Shown: piece after piece, positions 8,419-16,455 of the stretch
Layout: every line of letters begins with the position of its first letter
Numbering within the stretch: the first letter of the stretch is position 1
Assembly (NCBI GenBank): GCA_029782145.1
Contig: JAKOVH010000032.1
Span: forward strand, 186,001 to 250,000
Length of the DNA stretch: 64,000 nucleotides
Source of the DNA: Actinomycetes bacterium
GTDB lineage: Bacteria; Actinomycetota; Acidimicrobiia; Acidimicrobiales; Acidimicrobilacustridaceae
Direction: 5' to 3'
Notes under the pieces: model-generated
What the model was told of the DNA's origin: nothing
What the model saw: only the letters and a program-made list of their open reading frames with translations
Database searches by the model: none
Position numbers and translations under genes: made by a program

Positions 8419-9759
8419 ATGCAGCAGATCCTCGAAGCCATCCAGGCCGGAGCCAGCGGCGACGAGCTCGCCGCCGTCCCCCTTCCCGAGTCCTACCGAG
8501 CCGTGGTCGTCCGCAAGGAGGACCAGAGCATGTTCGAGGGGATGGAGTCCGAGGACAAGGACCCTCGCCAGGCCCTGCGCGTCCAGGACGTCGCCCTCCC
8601 CGAGCTGGCGCCCGACGAGGCCGTGATCGCCGTCATGGCCAGCTCCATCAACTTCAACACGGTGTGGACCTCCATCTTCGAGCCGCTGCCCACGTTCGGG
8701 TTCCTCACCCGCCTCGGACGCGAGAGCTACTGGGGCAAGCGCCACGACCAGGACTTCCACGTCGTCGGCTCCGACGCCTCCGGCGTGGTGCTGCGGGTCG
8801 GCTCGGCGGTGCGCAAGTGGAAGCCGGGCGACAAGGTCGTCGTGCACTGCAACTACGTCGACGACCAGGACCACACCTCGCACAACGACTCGATGCTCGG
8901 CGACAACCAGCGCATCTGGGGCTTCGAGACCAACTACGGCGGGCTGGCCGACCTGTCGGTCGTGAAGGCCAACCAGCTGATGCCGAAGCCGGCCCACCTC
9001 ACCTGGGAGGAGGCGGCCGTCAACGCCCTGTGCAACTCGACGAGCTACCGCATGCTCGTGTCGAAGAACGCCGCCGGCATGCAGCAGGGCGACGCCGTGC
9101 TGATCTGGGGCGCCACCGGCGGCCTCGGCGGCTATGCCGTGCAGTACGTCCTCAACGGCGGCGGCACCCCCGTCGGGGTGGTGTCGTCGCCCGAGAAGGC
9201 CGAGCTGCTGCGCGACCTGGGCTGCGAGGCCGTCATCGACCGCAAGGCCGCCGGCTACCGCTTCTGGTCCGACGAGCACACCCAGGACGAGTCGGAGTGG
9301 CGCCGCCTCGGCAAGGACATCCGCGGCCTCATCGGGCGCGACGTCGACATCGTCTTCGAGCACCCCGGCCGCCAGACCTTCGGCGCCTCAGTCTTCGTGG
9401 CCGCCCGCGGCGGCACCATCGTGACCTGCGCGGCCACCAGCGGCTACATGATCGAGTACGACAACCGCCACCTCTGGATGAAGCTCAAGCGGATCGTGAG
9501 CTCGCACTTCGCCAACTACGCCGAGGCGTGGGAGGCCAACGACCTGATCCGCCGGGGCCAGGTGCAGCCGATCATGTCGGCCGTGTACCCGCTCGAGCAG
9601 ACGGGTGAGGCGGCGTACCAGGTCCACAAGAACCTGCACGAGGGCAAGATCGGCGTGCTGTGCCTGGCGCCCGAGGAGGGTCTCGGCATCGACGACCCGG
9701 CCTTCCGCGAGCAGGTCGGCGAGGACAAGATCACCGCGTTCCGGCGCCACGGCGTCTGA
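8419..9759 (+). CDS. ccr: Crotonyl-CoA carboxylase/reductase
   Basis: NADPH-dependent reductive carboxylation of crotonyl-CoA to (2S)-ethylmalonyl-CoA, the key step of the ethylmalonyl-CoA pathway and a source of extender units. The 446-residue MDR-family protein starts MQQILEAIQAG and carries typical Ccr segments: SINFNTVWTSIFEP, DFHVVGSDASGVV, HCNYVDDQD, the nucleotide-binding WGATGGLGGYAVQ, and the C-terminal EHPGRQTFGASVFVA and LWMKLKRIVSSHFANY. The ATG at this position gives the family's normal N-terminus. The adjoining epimerase gene supports the pathway assignment. Confidence 0.95.
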   Translation: MQQILEAIQAGASGDELAAVPLPESYRAVVVRKEDQSMFEGMESEDKDPRQALRVQDVALPELAPDEAVIAVMASSINFNTVWTSIFEPLPTFGFLTRLGRESYWGKRHDQDFHVVGSDASGVVLRVGSAVRKWKPGDKVVVHCNYVDDQDHTSHNDSMLGDNQRIWGFETNYGGLADLSVVKANQLMPKPAHLTWEEAAVNALCNSTSYRMLVSKNAAGMQQGDAVLIWGATGGLGGYAVQYVLNGGGTPVGVVSSPEKAELLRDLGCEAVIDRKAAGYRFWSDEHTQDESEWRRLGKDIRGLIGRDVDIVFEHPGRQTFGASVFVAARGGTIVTCAATSGYMIEYDNRHLWMKLKRIVSSHFANYAEAWEANDLIRRGQVQPIMSAVYPLEQTGEAAYQVHKNLHEGKIGVLCLAPEEGLGIDDPAFREQVGEDKITAFRRHGV

Positions 9760-9833
9760 GCACCGAAGGACCACGAGGCAAGCTGATGGGCATCACCGTG
9801 CGCCGGCCCGGCGACGACGAACCGGGAGTCGAG

Positions 9834-10262
9834 ATGAGCGAATCCGCCGCCACCAAGCCGCTGCTGACCGAGATCGACCACGTCGCCATCGCCGTGCCCG
9901 ACCTCGGGGCGGCCATCGACTACTACCGCGAGACCTTCGGTGCGGTCGTCGACCACCGCGAGGTGGTGGAGAGCGACGGCGTCGAGGAGGCGCTGCTGAA
10001 GGTGGCCGAGAGCTACGTGCAGCTGCTCACCCCCACCCGGCCCGACTCCACCGTGGCCAAGTGGCTCGACAAGAAGGGCGGCCCGGGCATCCACCACGTG
10101 GGGTACCGCGTGGCCGACTGCGCCGAGGCCCTCGAGTCGGTGAAGCGCCAGGGCTTCCGGGTGCTCGACGACCAGCCCCGCCCGGGCTCGCGGGGCACCA
10201 CCGTTGCCTTCATCCACCCCAAGGACGCGCTGGGCACGCTCATCGAGCTCGTCCAGGAGTGA
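9834..10262 (+). CDS. mce: Methylmalonyl-CoA/ethylmalonyl-CoA epimerase
   Basis: VOC-fold metalloenzyme that interconverts (R)- and (S)-methylmalonyl- or ethylmalonyl-CoA. Metal ligands and substrate motifs are visible: ITEIDH-type strand (LTEIDHVAIAVPDLGAAIDY), VQLLTP, GGPGIHHVGYRV and a terminal IELVQE with the catalytic glutamate region. This ATG (MSESAATK) gives 142 residues, the normal length, and follows a GGGAG site; an ATG 48 bp upstream also has a GAGG site and cannot be excluded. It is 74 bp downstream of ccr, fitting a shared transcript. Confidence 0.93.
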   Translation: MSESAATKPLLTEIDHVAIAVPDLGAAIDYYRETFGAVVDHREVVESDGVEEALLKVAESYVQLLTPTRPDSTVAKWLDKKGGPGIHHVGYRVADCAEALESVKRQGFRVLDDQPRPGSRGTTVAFIHPKDALGTLIELVQE

Positions 10263-10278
10263 GGCCGGCGGGCGGCGC

Positions 10279-10857
10279 TCAGCAGTTGGCGCGGGTCCAG
10301 GACTGGACGCTGGCGTTGGCCAGGGCCATCGACACGCTGTCCGGGTAGGTCTGCAGGGCCTGCACCGCCGCGTCGAAGCTGCCGGCGCCCTCGACCTGGC
10401 CGGCGAGCCACGTGGCATAGCTCTGCATCTGGGCCATGTCGCCCGCCACCGACGCCGGTGCGCTCTTCTGGGCCGTGCCGAGCAGCTCGGCCTCGAGGCG
10501 GGCGTCGGTCACCACCCGCTGGCGCTCGTCGGGCCAGCTGGCGGTGTTCCTGGGCTGCAGCTCCTTGAGCCCGAGCGTGTCGGCCATGGCGGCGCACGTG
10601 CCGTCGAGGCCGGCGGGGAGGGTCGACGGCGACGACGGGATCGCTCCGTCGTCGGCCGTGGTGCCGCTCGAGCCGTTGCCGGTGGAGCCGCTCCCCCCCG
10701 CGGTGGACGACGGGCCGGCGGCGCTCGACGCCGTGGTGGAGCCCGGCGCCGAGCCTTCGTCCTTCGAGGAGCTGCAGGCGCCGAGGACGAGCGTGGCGGC
10801 GAAGCCGGCGGCGAGCAGCGCCGGCCAGAGGCGTCGGGGGGCGGTGGAGGTGGCCAT
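10279..10857 (-). CDS. Putative secreted lipoprotein, function unknown
   Basis: A 192-residue protein with a clear lipoprotein signal: RR then hydrophobic LAAGFAATLVLGAC, lipidated cysteine at about residue 28. A 50-residue Ser/Gly/Thr linker follows, then a small helical domain of about 110 residues with three cysteines including the C-terminal residue. No family recognised. It is convergent with mce and divergent from xseA. Confidence 0.75.
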   Translation of the reverse strand: MATSTAPRRLWPALLAAGFAATLVLGACSSSKDEGSAPGSTTASSAAGPSSTAGGSGSTGNGSSGTTADDGAIPSSPSTLPAGLDGTCAAMADTLGLKELQPRNTASWPDERQRVVTDARLEAELLGTAQKSAPASVAGDMAQMQSYATWLAGQVEGAGSFDAAVQALQTYPDSVSMALANASVQSWTRANC

Positions 10858-10901
10858 CGACCTCGACTCTACGGGCGCCGACGGCCGCTACGGTGCCGGG
10901 C

Positions 10902-12296
10902 ATGCCCGAGGGCACCTACAGCGTCGCCGAGCTGGTCGAGGGCGTGCGCGCCGCGGTGGCCGCCCGCTTCGCCGGGCCGGTGTGGGTCCAGGGCGAGATC
11001 GCGAGCATCAAGCGGGGCCGCAACGGCCACGTCTGGTTCGACCTCGTCGACCGCGACGACTCCGGCGCCGTGTGCGCCACCTTGCCCGTGGTGTTGTGGT
11101 CGTCGGTGCGGGTGGGCGTGAACGCCCAGCTGAAGCGGGCCGGCTCGATCCGCATGGACGACGGCGTGCGCATCCGGATCGTGGGACCGCTCGACGTGTA
11201 CGTGCCGTCCGGCCGGGTGCAGCTGCAGATGCAGGGCATCGACCCCACCTACACGCTGGGCCTGCTGGCCTCCGAGCGCGACCGGGTGCTGCGGGCCCTG
11301 GAGGCCGAGGGGCTGCTCCACCGCAACCGGGAGCTGGCCCCGCCCGGCGTGCCGCTGCGCATCGGGCTGGTCACCGCCGCGGGCAGCGCGGCGGAGGCCG
11401 ACTTCCTCCAGACCCTCGCCGACTCCGGGCTGTCGTGGCGGGTCGTGGGGGTCGACGCGCGCGTGCAGGGCGCCGGGTCCGAACGGTCGGTGGCCGCCGC
11501 CCTGCTCGCCGCCGCCGGCGCGGGGGTCGACCTGGTGGCCCTCGTGCGCGGCGGTGGGGCCCGCACGGACCTCGCCACCTTCGACCACGAGCTCGTCGCC
11601 CGCACCATCGCCACCTTGCCGGTGCCGGTCCTCACCGGCATCGGCCACGAGATCGACACCACGGTGGCCGACACGGTCGCCCACGCCGCCCACAAGACGC
11701 CGACGGCGTGCGCGGGGGCGATCGTCGAGGCGGCCGTCGCCGCCGCCAACCGGGCGGAGGAGGCGTGGGCCGCCATCGCAGCCGTCGGTCAGCGCCGCCT
11801 GGCCGAGCAGGGCCAGCGCCTCGCCCACCACGCCGGCCACGTCACCCGGGGGGTCCGCGGCCGCATCGCGGTGGAGGCCCATCGCGCCGACGCCGCCTCG
11901 GAGCGGCTGCGGCGGGGTGCGCCCGTGGCGCTGCTGCGAGCCGCCACCCGGGTGGAGCGGGCGGCCGCCGGCGCGCAGGCCGGCTCCCGGGCCCACGTGC
12001 GGGTCCACCAGCGCTCCCTCGACCTGACCGCCGCCCGCCTCGGTGCCACGTCCACGGGCGGGCTGCGCCGCGCCGAGGGTGCCCTGGCCGCGCAGGAGAC
12101 CGCCCTGTCGCTGCTCGACCCGGCCCGCGCCCTGGCCCGCGGCTGGTCGATCACCCGCACGGCCACCGGTAGCGTCCTACGACGAAGCGCCGACGTCGGC
12201 CCCGGCGACGTGCTCGTCACCACCCTCGCCGACGGCACCGTCACCAGCACCGTCTCCGCCGCCGACCCGGGAGAGGACCCCGCCGATGCCCGCTGA
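10902..12296 (+). CDS. xseA: Exonuclease VII large subunit
   Basis: Catalytic subunit of the single-strand exonuclease VII. The N-terminal OB-fold (VWVQGEIASIKRGRNGHVWFDL) is followed by the catalytic core with GLVTAAGSAAEADFLQTL, the VRGGGARTDLATFDHE loop, TGIGHEIDTTVADTVAHAA and TPTACAG, then a long coiled-coil and the ALARGWSITR C-terminal motif. 464 residues. The ATG is preferred over a GTG three codons earlier. Its stop overlaps xseB by 11 bp. Confidence 0.95.
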   Translation: MPEGTYSVAELVEGVRAAVAARFAGPVWVQGEIASIKRGRNGHVWFDLVDRDDSGAVCATLPVVLWSSVRVGVNAQLKRAGSIRMDDGVRIRIVGPLDVYVPSGRVQLQMQGIDPTYTLGLLASERDRVLRALEAEGLLHRNRELAPPGVPLRIGLVTAAGSAAEADFLQTLADSGLSWRVVGVDARVQGAGSERSVAAALLAAAGAGVDLVALVRGGGARTDLATFDHELVARTIATLPVPVLTGIGHEIDTTVADTVAHAAHKTPTACAGAIVEAAVAAANRAEEAWAAIAAVGQRRLAEQGQRLAHHAGHVTRGVRGRIAVEAHRADAASERLRRGAPVALLRAATRVERAAAGAQAGSRAHVRVHQRSLDLTAARLGATSTGGLRRAEGALAAQETALSLLDPARALARGWSITRTATGSVLRRSADVGPGDVLVTTLADGTVTSTVSAADPGEDPADAR

Positions 12297-12600
12297 GCCG
12301 CCCGACCCGTCCGCCGAGCTCGACGGGCTGGGCTACGCCGAGGCCGTCGAGGAGCTCGAGGAGATCCTCGCCGAGCTCGACGGCGACGACGTCGACGTCG
12401 ACCGGCTGGCCGAGCGGGTCCGGCGGGCGGCCGACCTGGTGGCGCTGTGCCGGCGCCGCCTCGACGCCGCACGCGTGGAGGTCACCCGCATCGTCGCCGA
12501 CCTCGAGGCGGTGGCGCCCCTGCCCGACGCCGCGGGATCCGATGATGGCGGGCCTCCCGACGGCGACCTGCCCACGGGCCTGTTCGCCGACGAGGCCTGA
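12286..12600 (+). CDS. xseB: Exonuclease VII small subunit
   Basis: Accessory subunit that binds the coiled-coil of XseA. Residues 14-70 show the family pattern YAEAVEELEEILAELDGDDV, then VDRLAERVRRAADLVALCRRRL. The acidic C-terminal extension (about 30 residues, GSDDGGPPDGD) is longer than in E. coli. The start overlaps xseA and follows GAGAGG, indicating coupling. Confidence 0.93.
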   Translation: MPAEPPDPSAELDGLGYAEAVEELEEILAELDGDDVDVDRLAERVRRAADLVALCRRRLDAARVEVTRIVADLEAVAPLPDAAGSDDGGPPDGDLPTGLFADEA

Positions 12601-12604
12601 CCCG

Positions 12605-13663
12605 GTGACGCCCGCCGCCGTCCCGGCCGCGCTGAGGAGGGTGGCGGGACCGGTCGAGGGTCGCCTGCGGGAGGTGCTCGACGCCGAGGCCCGGCGTTGG
12701 CGGGAGGTCGACGCCGACCTCGCTGCGCCCCTCGACGCGCTGGCCCGCTTCGTGCTCGCCGGCGGCAAGCGGCTCCGCCCGGCGTTCTGCCATTGGGCCT
12801 ACGTCGGCGCGGGTGGCTCTCCCGATGACCAGGCGGTGGTCGACGCCGGCGCCGCCTTCGAGCTGCTCCACGCCTTCGCCCTCGTCCACGACGACGTGAT
12901 GGACGGGTCGCTGACGCGCCGAGGCGAGCGCACGGTGCACGTCGAGTTCGACAGCACCCATGCCGACGCCACGTGGCGGGGCGAGTCGCGGCGCTTCGGG
13001 GAGGGCGTCGCCATCCTCATCGGCGACCTGGCCGAGGTGTTCGCCGACCGGCTGATGACCGGTGCGCCGGCGCAGGCCTTCTCCGTGTGGAACGAGCTCA
13101 AGATCGAGCTCAACGTCGGGCAGTACCTCGACGTGCTGGGCACCGCCCGGGGCGGCACCGACCTGGCCACCGCCCGCCGCATCGCCCGCTACAAGTCGGG
13201 CAAGTACACGATCGAGCGGCCGCTGCACGTGGGCGCGGCGCTGGCCGGCAGGCTCGACGAGCTCGCTCCGGCGCTGTCGGCCTACGGCGACCCGCTGGGC
13301 GAGGCGTTCCAGCTGCGCGACGACATCCTCGGCGCCTTCGGTGACCAGGCCCGCACCGGCAAGCCGGTGGGCGACGACCTGAGGGAGGGCAAGCCCACCC
13401 CGCTGCTCGCCATCGCCACCGAACGGGCCGAGGGCACCGACGCGGCGGTGCTCGACCGGGTAGGTCGGCCCGACCTCGGAGCCGACGACGTCGCCGCCAT
13501 CCAGGGCGTGCTCGAGAGGTGCGGGGCCAGGGCCGAGATCGAGGCGCGCATCGCCGCGCTGACCGTTGACGCGGTCACCGCCCTCGACGCCGCGCCGCTG
13601 ACCGCCCCCGCGGTCCGGGCCCTCCGCCAGCTCGCCGCCTACGTCGGCTCCCGCGACACCTGA
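12605..13663 (+). CDS. Polyprenyl diphosphate synthase (trans type)
   Basis: Chain-elongating E-prenyl transferase (GGPP or longer) for menaquinone, carotenoid or other isoprenoids. The 352-residue product has GGKRLRPAFCHWAY, the first Asp-rich motif LVHDDVMDGSLTRRG, the KSGKYTIERPLH segment and the second motif QLRDDILGAFGD, whose DDxxG form departs from the classical DDxxD but occurs in actinobacterial members. The GTG start is 4 bp after xseB, suggesting cotranscription. Chain length cannot be set from motifs alone. Confidence 0.88.
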   Translation: MTPAAVPAALRRVAGPVEGRLREVLDAEARRWREVDADLAAPLDALARFVLAGGKRLRPAFCHWAYVGAGGSPDDQAVVDAGAAFELLHAFALVHDDVMDGSLTRRGERTVHVEFDSTHADATWRGESRRFGEGVAILIGDLAEVFADRLMTGAPAQAFSVWNELKIELNVGQYLDVLGTARGGTDLATARRIARYKSGKYTIERPLHVGAALAGRLDELAPALSAYGDPLGEAFQLRDDILGAFGDQARTGKPVGDDLREGKPTPLLAIATERAEGTDAAVLDRVGRPDLGADDVAAIQGVLERCGARAEIEARIAALTVDAVTALDAAPLTAPAVRALRQLAAYVGSRDT

Positions 13664-13833
13664 GCCGGGAACAGGCGCCGGCCGTCGGCCGCCTCGGGCA
13701 CGTGCAGCAACGGCGTGAGGCCCCCTTGTGCTCCGCCGCTGCCCATGGGGCCGTGGCCGGCGTCGGACGGGCAGACCACCACGCGGTCGCCGACGGCGAC
13801 GGCGTCGACCTCGTCACCAACCCACTCGACCAC
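13664..13833 (-). pseudogene. Internal fragment of a zinc alcohol dehydrogenase
   Basis: About 57 residues read as an internal slice of a medium-chain dehydrogenase: VGDEVDAVAVGDRVVVCPSD, then GGAQGGLTPLLHVPEAADGR. The N-terminal third is missing (an in-frame stop lies just upstream) and the Rossmann domain is missing on the other side, where the frame runs into the end of the prenyl synthase gene. It is a remnant at the left edge of the accessory island. Confidence 0.7.
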
Positions 13834-13933
13834 CCGTCAGTTGTAACCGGTCGAGGCCTCGGCGGCCGGTGAACTTGACGGAGAATGGGCGCTTCCCTAC
13901 TTTCCGTGTTGAGAGCGACGACGGGGGCGATGC

Positions 13934-14092
13934 GTGTCGAAGCGGGCCGTGGTGGGCAGGTTCTTGGCGCTGTTCGAGCACTTGCCCATGGATGGGATGC
14001 CAGCTGTTCACGTTCCGGAAGCCCAACTGGGTGTGCTCGGGCCGCCGACCATCTGGGATTCTGTCCCGTGGGCGCCAAAGGGGGTGCGGTAA
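13934..14092 (+). CDS. Small ORF, function unknown
   Basis: A 52-codon GTG-initiated frame (VGRFLALFEHLPMDG, then VPEAQLGVLGPP) ending 2 bp before the next ATG. Nothing recognisable; the close spacing to the EF-Tu domain-like gene is the main argument that it might be translated. The stretch from 13834 to 13933 holds nothing I can assign. Both are visibly less GC-rich than the core genome. Confidence 0.25.
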   Translation: MSKRAVVGRFLALFEHLPMDGMPAVHVPEAQLGVLGPPTIWDSVPWAPKGVR

Positions 14093-14094
14093 TC

Positions 14095-14451
14095 ATGTCT
14101 CCGTTTCCGCCGGCTGCCTACATCAGAGTCCAACTGCAGATGCGTCGAACGGAGGACGGCGGCCGTCATCGCCCTATTCATTCCGGCTATCGGCCAAACT
14201 GCTGGATCGGTCGGACAACGGCGACCGGGGAGCGAGAGTACTCGGACGCCGTGGTGTTCCTTGAGTCCGCAGCTGTTCTTCATCCAGGGGAGGTGGCCAC
14301 AGCGAGGCTTCAGCCCGCGAGGCCGGAATCCTGGGAGATGGTCGATGTCGGTTCCCGAGTTGATGTCTGCGAGGGCCACCGCGTGATCGCTGAAGCCGAG
14401 GTTCTCGATCTGTTTCCCGACCTCGAACGTCAAGATGACCCGGAGCCGTAG
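14095..14451 (+). CDS. Stand-alone EF-Tu domain 3-like protein
   Basis: 118 residues that match the C-terminal beta-barrel (domain 3) of elongation factor Tu: RVQLQMRRTEDGGRHRPIHS, GYRPNCWI, DAVVFLESAAVLHPGE and a closing RVIAEAEVLDLF, equivalent to EF-Tu's GGRHTPF...YRPQFYF...V.PGD...VAMEP...EGGRTVGAG order. No GTPase domain is present. Small proteins of this type occur scattered in bacteria with unknown function. Its last 17 bp overlap the start of the secreted toxin-type gene, suggesting one transcript and perhaps a functional link; that link is inference. Confidence 0.72.
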   Translation: MSPFPPAAYIRVQLQMRRTEDGGRHRPIHSGYRPNCWIGRTTATGEREYSDAVVFLESAAVLHPGEVATARLQPARPESWEMVDVGSRVDVCEGHRVIAEAEVLDLFPDLERQDDPEP

Positions 14452-14860
14452 CCCGATCCGTCTCCTTGTCCGTCTGCTGATCACCCTCCTGGTCGGCGCG
14501 GCCAGTCTCGCGATGGGCGCCGATCCGGACGCATCGGCTCAGACGTGCGGGTACGACTTACAGTTCGTCGCCCGCGCGGACCCCTGTGATATCGACGCTG
14601 CCGATGTCAGCCGTGCGCAGCTGAGCGCTCGTGGGAGTGGTCTGCCTCGCCCGCTGCGGATACCCGTGGCACTTCTGCGGACCCGCATGCGCGATTCGTT
14701 GCCACAGAAGCAGCAGGTGGTGCTGCCGACGACGCCCTGGCATACGCCACGAGAGCGAAGAAGCTCGACCACATCTTTGTCCCTAAACACAACCTCGACC
14801 CGCCGGTTCAACAGCTGGGCAGCCGCGAGGCCGTCGTAAAGCAGATGCTCGGCGGAGTGA
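14435..14860 (+). pseudogene. Secreted polymorphic-toxin-type protein, 5' part (split by IS3)
   Basis: Begins with a signal peptide (MTRSRSPIRLLVRLLITLLV, then ASLAMGADPDASAQ). The reading then shifts by one frame, around 14600-14700, into a segment that continues to the IS: GGAADDALAYATRAKKLDHI, FVPKHNLDPPVQQLGSREAV, VKQMLGG. This is the start of a C-terminal toxin domain of the kind found at the ends of RHS/CDI-type polymorphic toxins. The gene is broken twice: by the frame shift and by the IS3-family element, whose 3-bp target duplication TGA (14858-14860) ends it. Codon use is less GC-biased than in neighbours. The toxin family name is not certain. Confidence 0.65.
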
Positions 14861-14888
14861 TGAAGCGCCCCGGGTGTGGTGGAGGCTC
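14861..14888 (+). repeat. IS3 left terminal inverted repeat
   Basis: Starts TGAAGCGCCCCGGGT and ends GAGGCTC; pairs with the right end with four mismatches, all in the central six bases. Confidence 0.93.
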
Positions 14889-14911
14889 CAACCTTTGAGA
14901 AGGATGGAGCG

Positions 14912-15211
14912 ATGCCCAGGCAAGGGAAGTACCCGGACGAGCTGCGTGAGCGGGCGATCCGGATGGTGCTGGATCACGAGAGCGAGTACGGGTCGCAGTG
15001 GGAGGCGATCTGCTCGGTCGCTGAGAAGCTCGGCCCGAAGGCTGAGACGGTGCGGCTGTGGGTTCGTCAGGCCGAACGCGACAGCGGCCGCCGGCGAGGA
15101 CCGACGACTGATGAGTTGGCGGAGCTGAAGCGCTTGAAGCGTGAGAACGCGGAGCTGCGCCGAGCCAACGACATCCTCAAGGCGGCGTCGGCTTTCTTCG
15201 GGGTTGTGTGA
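14912..15211 (+). CDS. IS3 transposase OrfA (3' end displaced by IS110)
   Basis: Helix-turn-helix DNA-binding half of an IS3 transposase, 99 residues as it stands: MPRQGKYPDELRERAIRMVL, an HTH (SVAEKLGPKAETVRLWVRQ) and the leucine-zipper helix LAELKRLKRENAELRRANDI. Its natural end has been replaced: the last codons (GVV then TGA) come from the inserted IS110. Joining 15203 to 16469 restores AFFGAELDRQSKK and a stop overlapping orfB. The ATG follows AGGATGGAGC, a workable ribosome site. Confidence 0.9.
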   Translation: MPRQGKYPDELRERAIRMVLDHESEYGSQWEAICSVAEKLGPKAETVRLWVRQAERDSGRRRGPTTDELAELKRLKRENAELRRANDILKAASAFFGVV

Positions 15212-15214
15212 GGC

Positions 15215-15375
15215 TGGGCCTTGCCCGGTGGGGTTCGCTCGTTTCTTCGCTGCCCAGCTTGCTGTGGCTCCTTCCGCGATGTGCGGCTCCACCGGGCAGC
15301 GACGGACCCTCCGGCGTGGCTTGATAGGAGCTTGCTCGGCTGAACAACGGCGTGCCCGCCGGTGGGTTCTTCGAG
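15215..15375 (+). ncRNA. Candidate IS110 bridge RNA
   Basis: Two strong hairpins precede the transposase. Hairpin 1: TGCCCGGTGG (15222-15231) pairs perfectly with 15289-15298; its loop holds TTTCTTCG (15242-15249), identical to the 8 bp left of the insertion (15193-15200), and TTCCGC (15272-15277), which can pair with GCGGAG of the right target flank (16468-16473) with one G-U. Hairpin 2: ACCCTCCGGCG (15306-15316) pairs with 15357-15367 around one T-T mismatch; its loop holds ATAGGAGC (15324-15331), identical to 16457-16464 at the right end of the element, and ACAAC (15344-15348), complementary to GTTGT at the left junction (15203-15207). This is the target-loop then donor-loop order of known bridge RNAs. 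RNA ends are not known. Confidence 0.72.
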
Positions 15376-15405
15376 ACCCCGACTTCGGACAGGTGGAGGT
15401 TGTTC

Positions 15406-16455
15406 ATGGTGATCATCGGCGCGGACTCGCACAAGCGGACGCACACGTTCGTGGCTCTCGACGAGGTCGGCCGCCGGCTCGGCGAGGCGACGTTCGCGAC
15501 GACAACAGATGGACATCTCGCCGCGCTCAGCTGGGCTGGCCAGTGGGGTGAGCGGCGCTGGGCGTTGGAGGACTGTCGGCATCTGACCCGTCGCTTGGAG
15601 GGCGATCTGCTGCGGGCGGGTGAGTCGGTCGTGCGGGTGCCGCCGAAGATGATGGCTGCCGAGCGGCGTACCACCCGGTCGCCGGGCAAGTCGGATCCGA
15701 TCGACGCCGAGGCTGTCGCCCGGGCTGGGTTGCGCGACCCGGACCTGCCGGTCGCGTGCCTTGAGGGCGAAGCCCGCCAGGTCAAGCTGCTCGTCGATCA
15801 TCGTGAGGACCTGGTGGCCGAACGGACCCGCATGCAGGCCCGAGTGCGCTGGCATCTCCACGAGCTGATGCCCGAGCTCGACCTCGCCCCGAAGGCCTTG
15901 AACAAGTTCGTGCACCTCGACCGCGTCGCTGCCGAGCTGGCCAACTGCGACTCCACCGTCGCGGTGATCGCCGCCGAGCTCGTTGAGCGGATTCGGGGGT
16001 TGACGGTGCGCTGCAACGAGCTCGAGCGCCAGATCGCCAAGCCCGTGCGCACGATCGCACCCACGCTGCTTGACCTGCCCGGGTGCGGTCCGCTGTCCGC
16101 CGCGAAGATCGTGGGCGAGGTCGCCGGCGCTGGCCGGTTCAAGTCGCGTGATGCGTTCGCTCGTTGGAACGGCACCGCGCCGATCCCGGTGTGGACCGGC
16201 AGCGAGCGCTTCCGGCTGTCGCGCACCGGCAACCGTCAGGTCAACGCCGCGCTTCACCGAATCGCGATCACGCAGTGGCGCGGCGTGGGGCCCGGCCGGG
16301 CGTTCGTCGAGGCCCGGATGGCCGTGGGCAAGTCCAAGACCGCGGCGCTCCGACTGCTCAAGCGCCGCATCTCCGACGAGGTCCTGCGCCGCCTGTTGAC
16401 CGACGAAGCCGCTCGAGTTCCGACGCCAGAACCGGTCCTCGAACTCGCGGCTTGA
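15406..16455 (+). CDS. IS110-family transposase (DEDD recombinase)
   Basis: 349 residues with the IS110 architecture: a RuvC-like N-domain starting MVIIGADSHKRTHTFVALDE (first Asp), ALEDCRHLTRRLEGDLL (Glu-Asp), and GKSDPIDAEAVARA (last Asp), then a helical region and a C-terminal Transposase_20 domain with LPGCGPLSAAKIVGEVAG, FKSRDAFARWNGTAPIPVW and SGSER-type FRLSRTGNRQVNAALHRIA. The ATG giving MVIIGADSHK is the family norm and lies just after hairpin 2 of the candidate bridge RNA. The open frame is intact, so the element could be active. Confidence 0.93.
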   Translation: MVIIGADSHKRTHTFVALDEVGRRLGEATFATTTDGHLAALSWAGQWGERRWALEDCRHLTRRLEGDLLRAGESVVRVPPKMMAAERRTTRSPGKSDPIDAEAVARAGLRDPDLPVACLEGEARQVKLLVDHREDLVAERTRMQARVRWHLHELMPELDLAPKALNKFVHLDRVAAELANCDSTVAVIAAELVERIRGLTVRCNELERQIAKPVRTIAPTLLDLPGCGPLSAAKIVGEVAGAGRFKSRDAFARWNGTAPIPVWTGSERFRLSRTGNRQVNAALHRIAITQWRGVGPGRAFVEARMAVGKSKTAALRLLKRRISDEVLRRLLTDEAARVPTPEPVLELAA

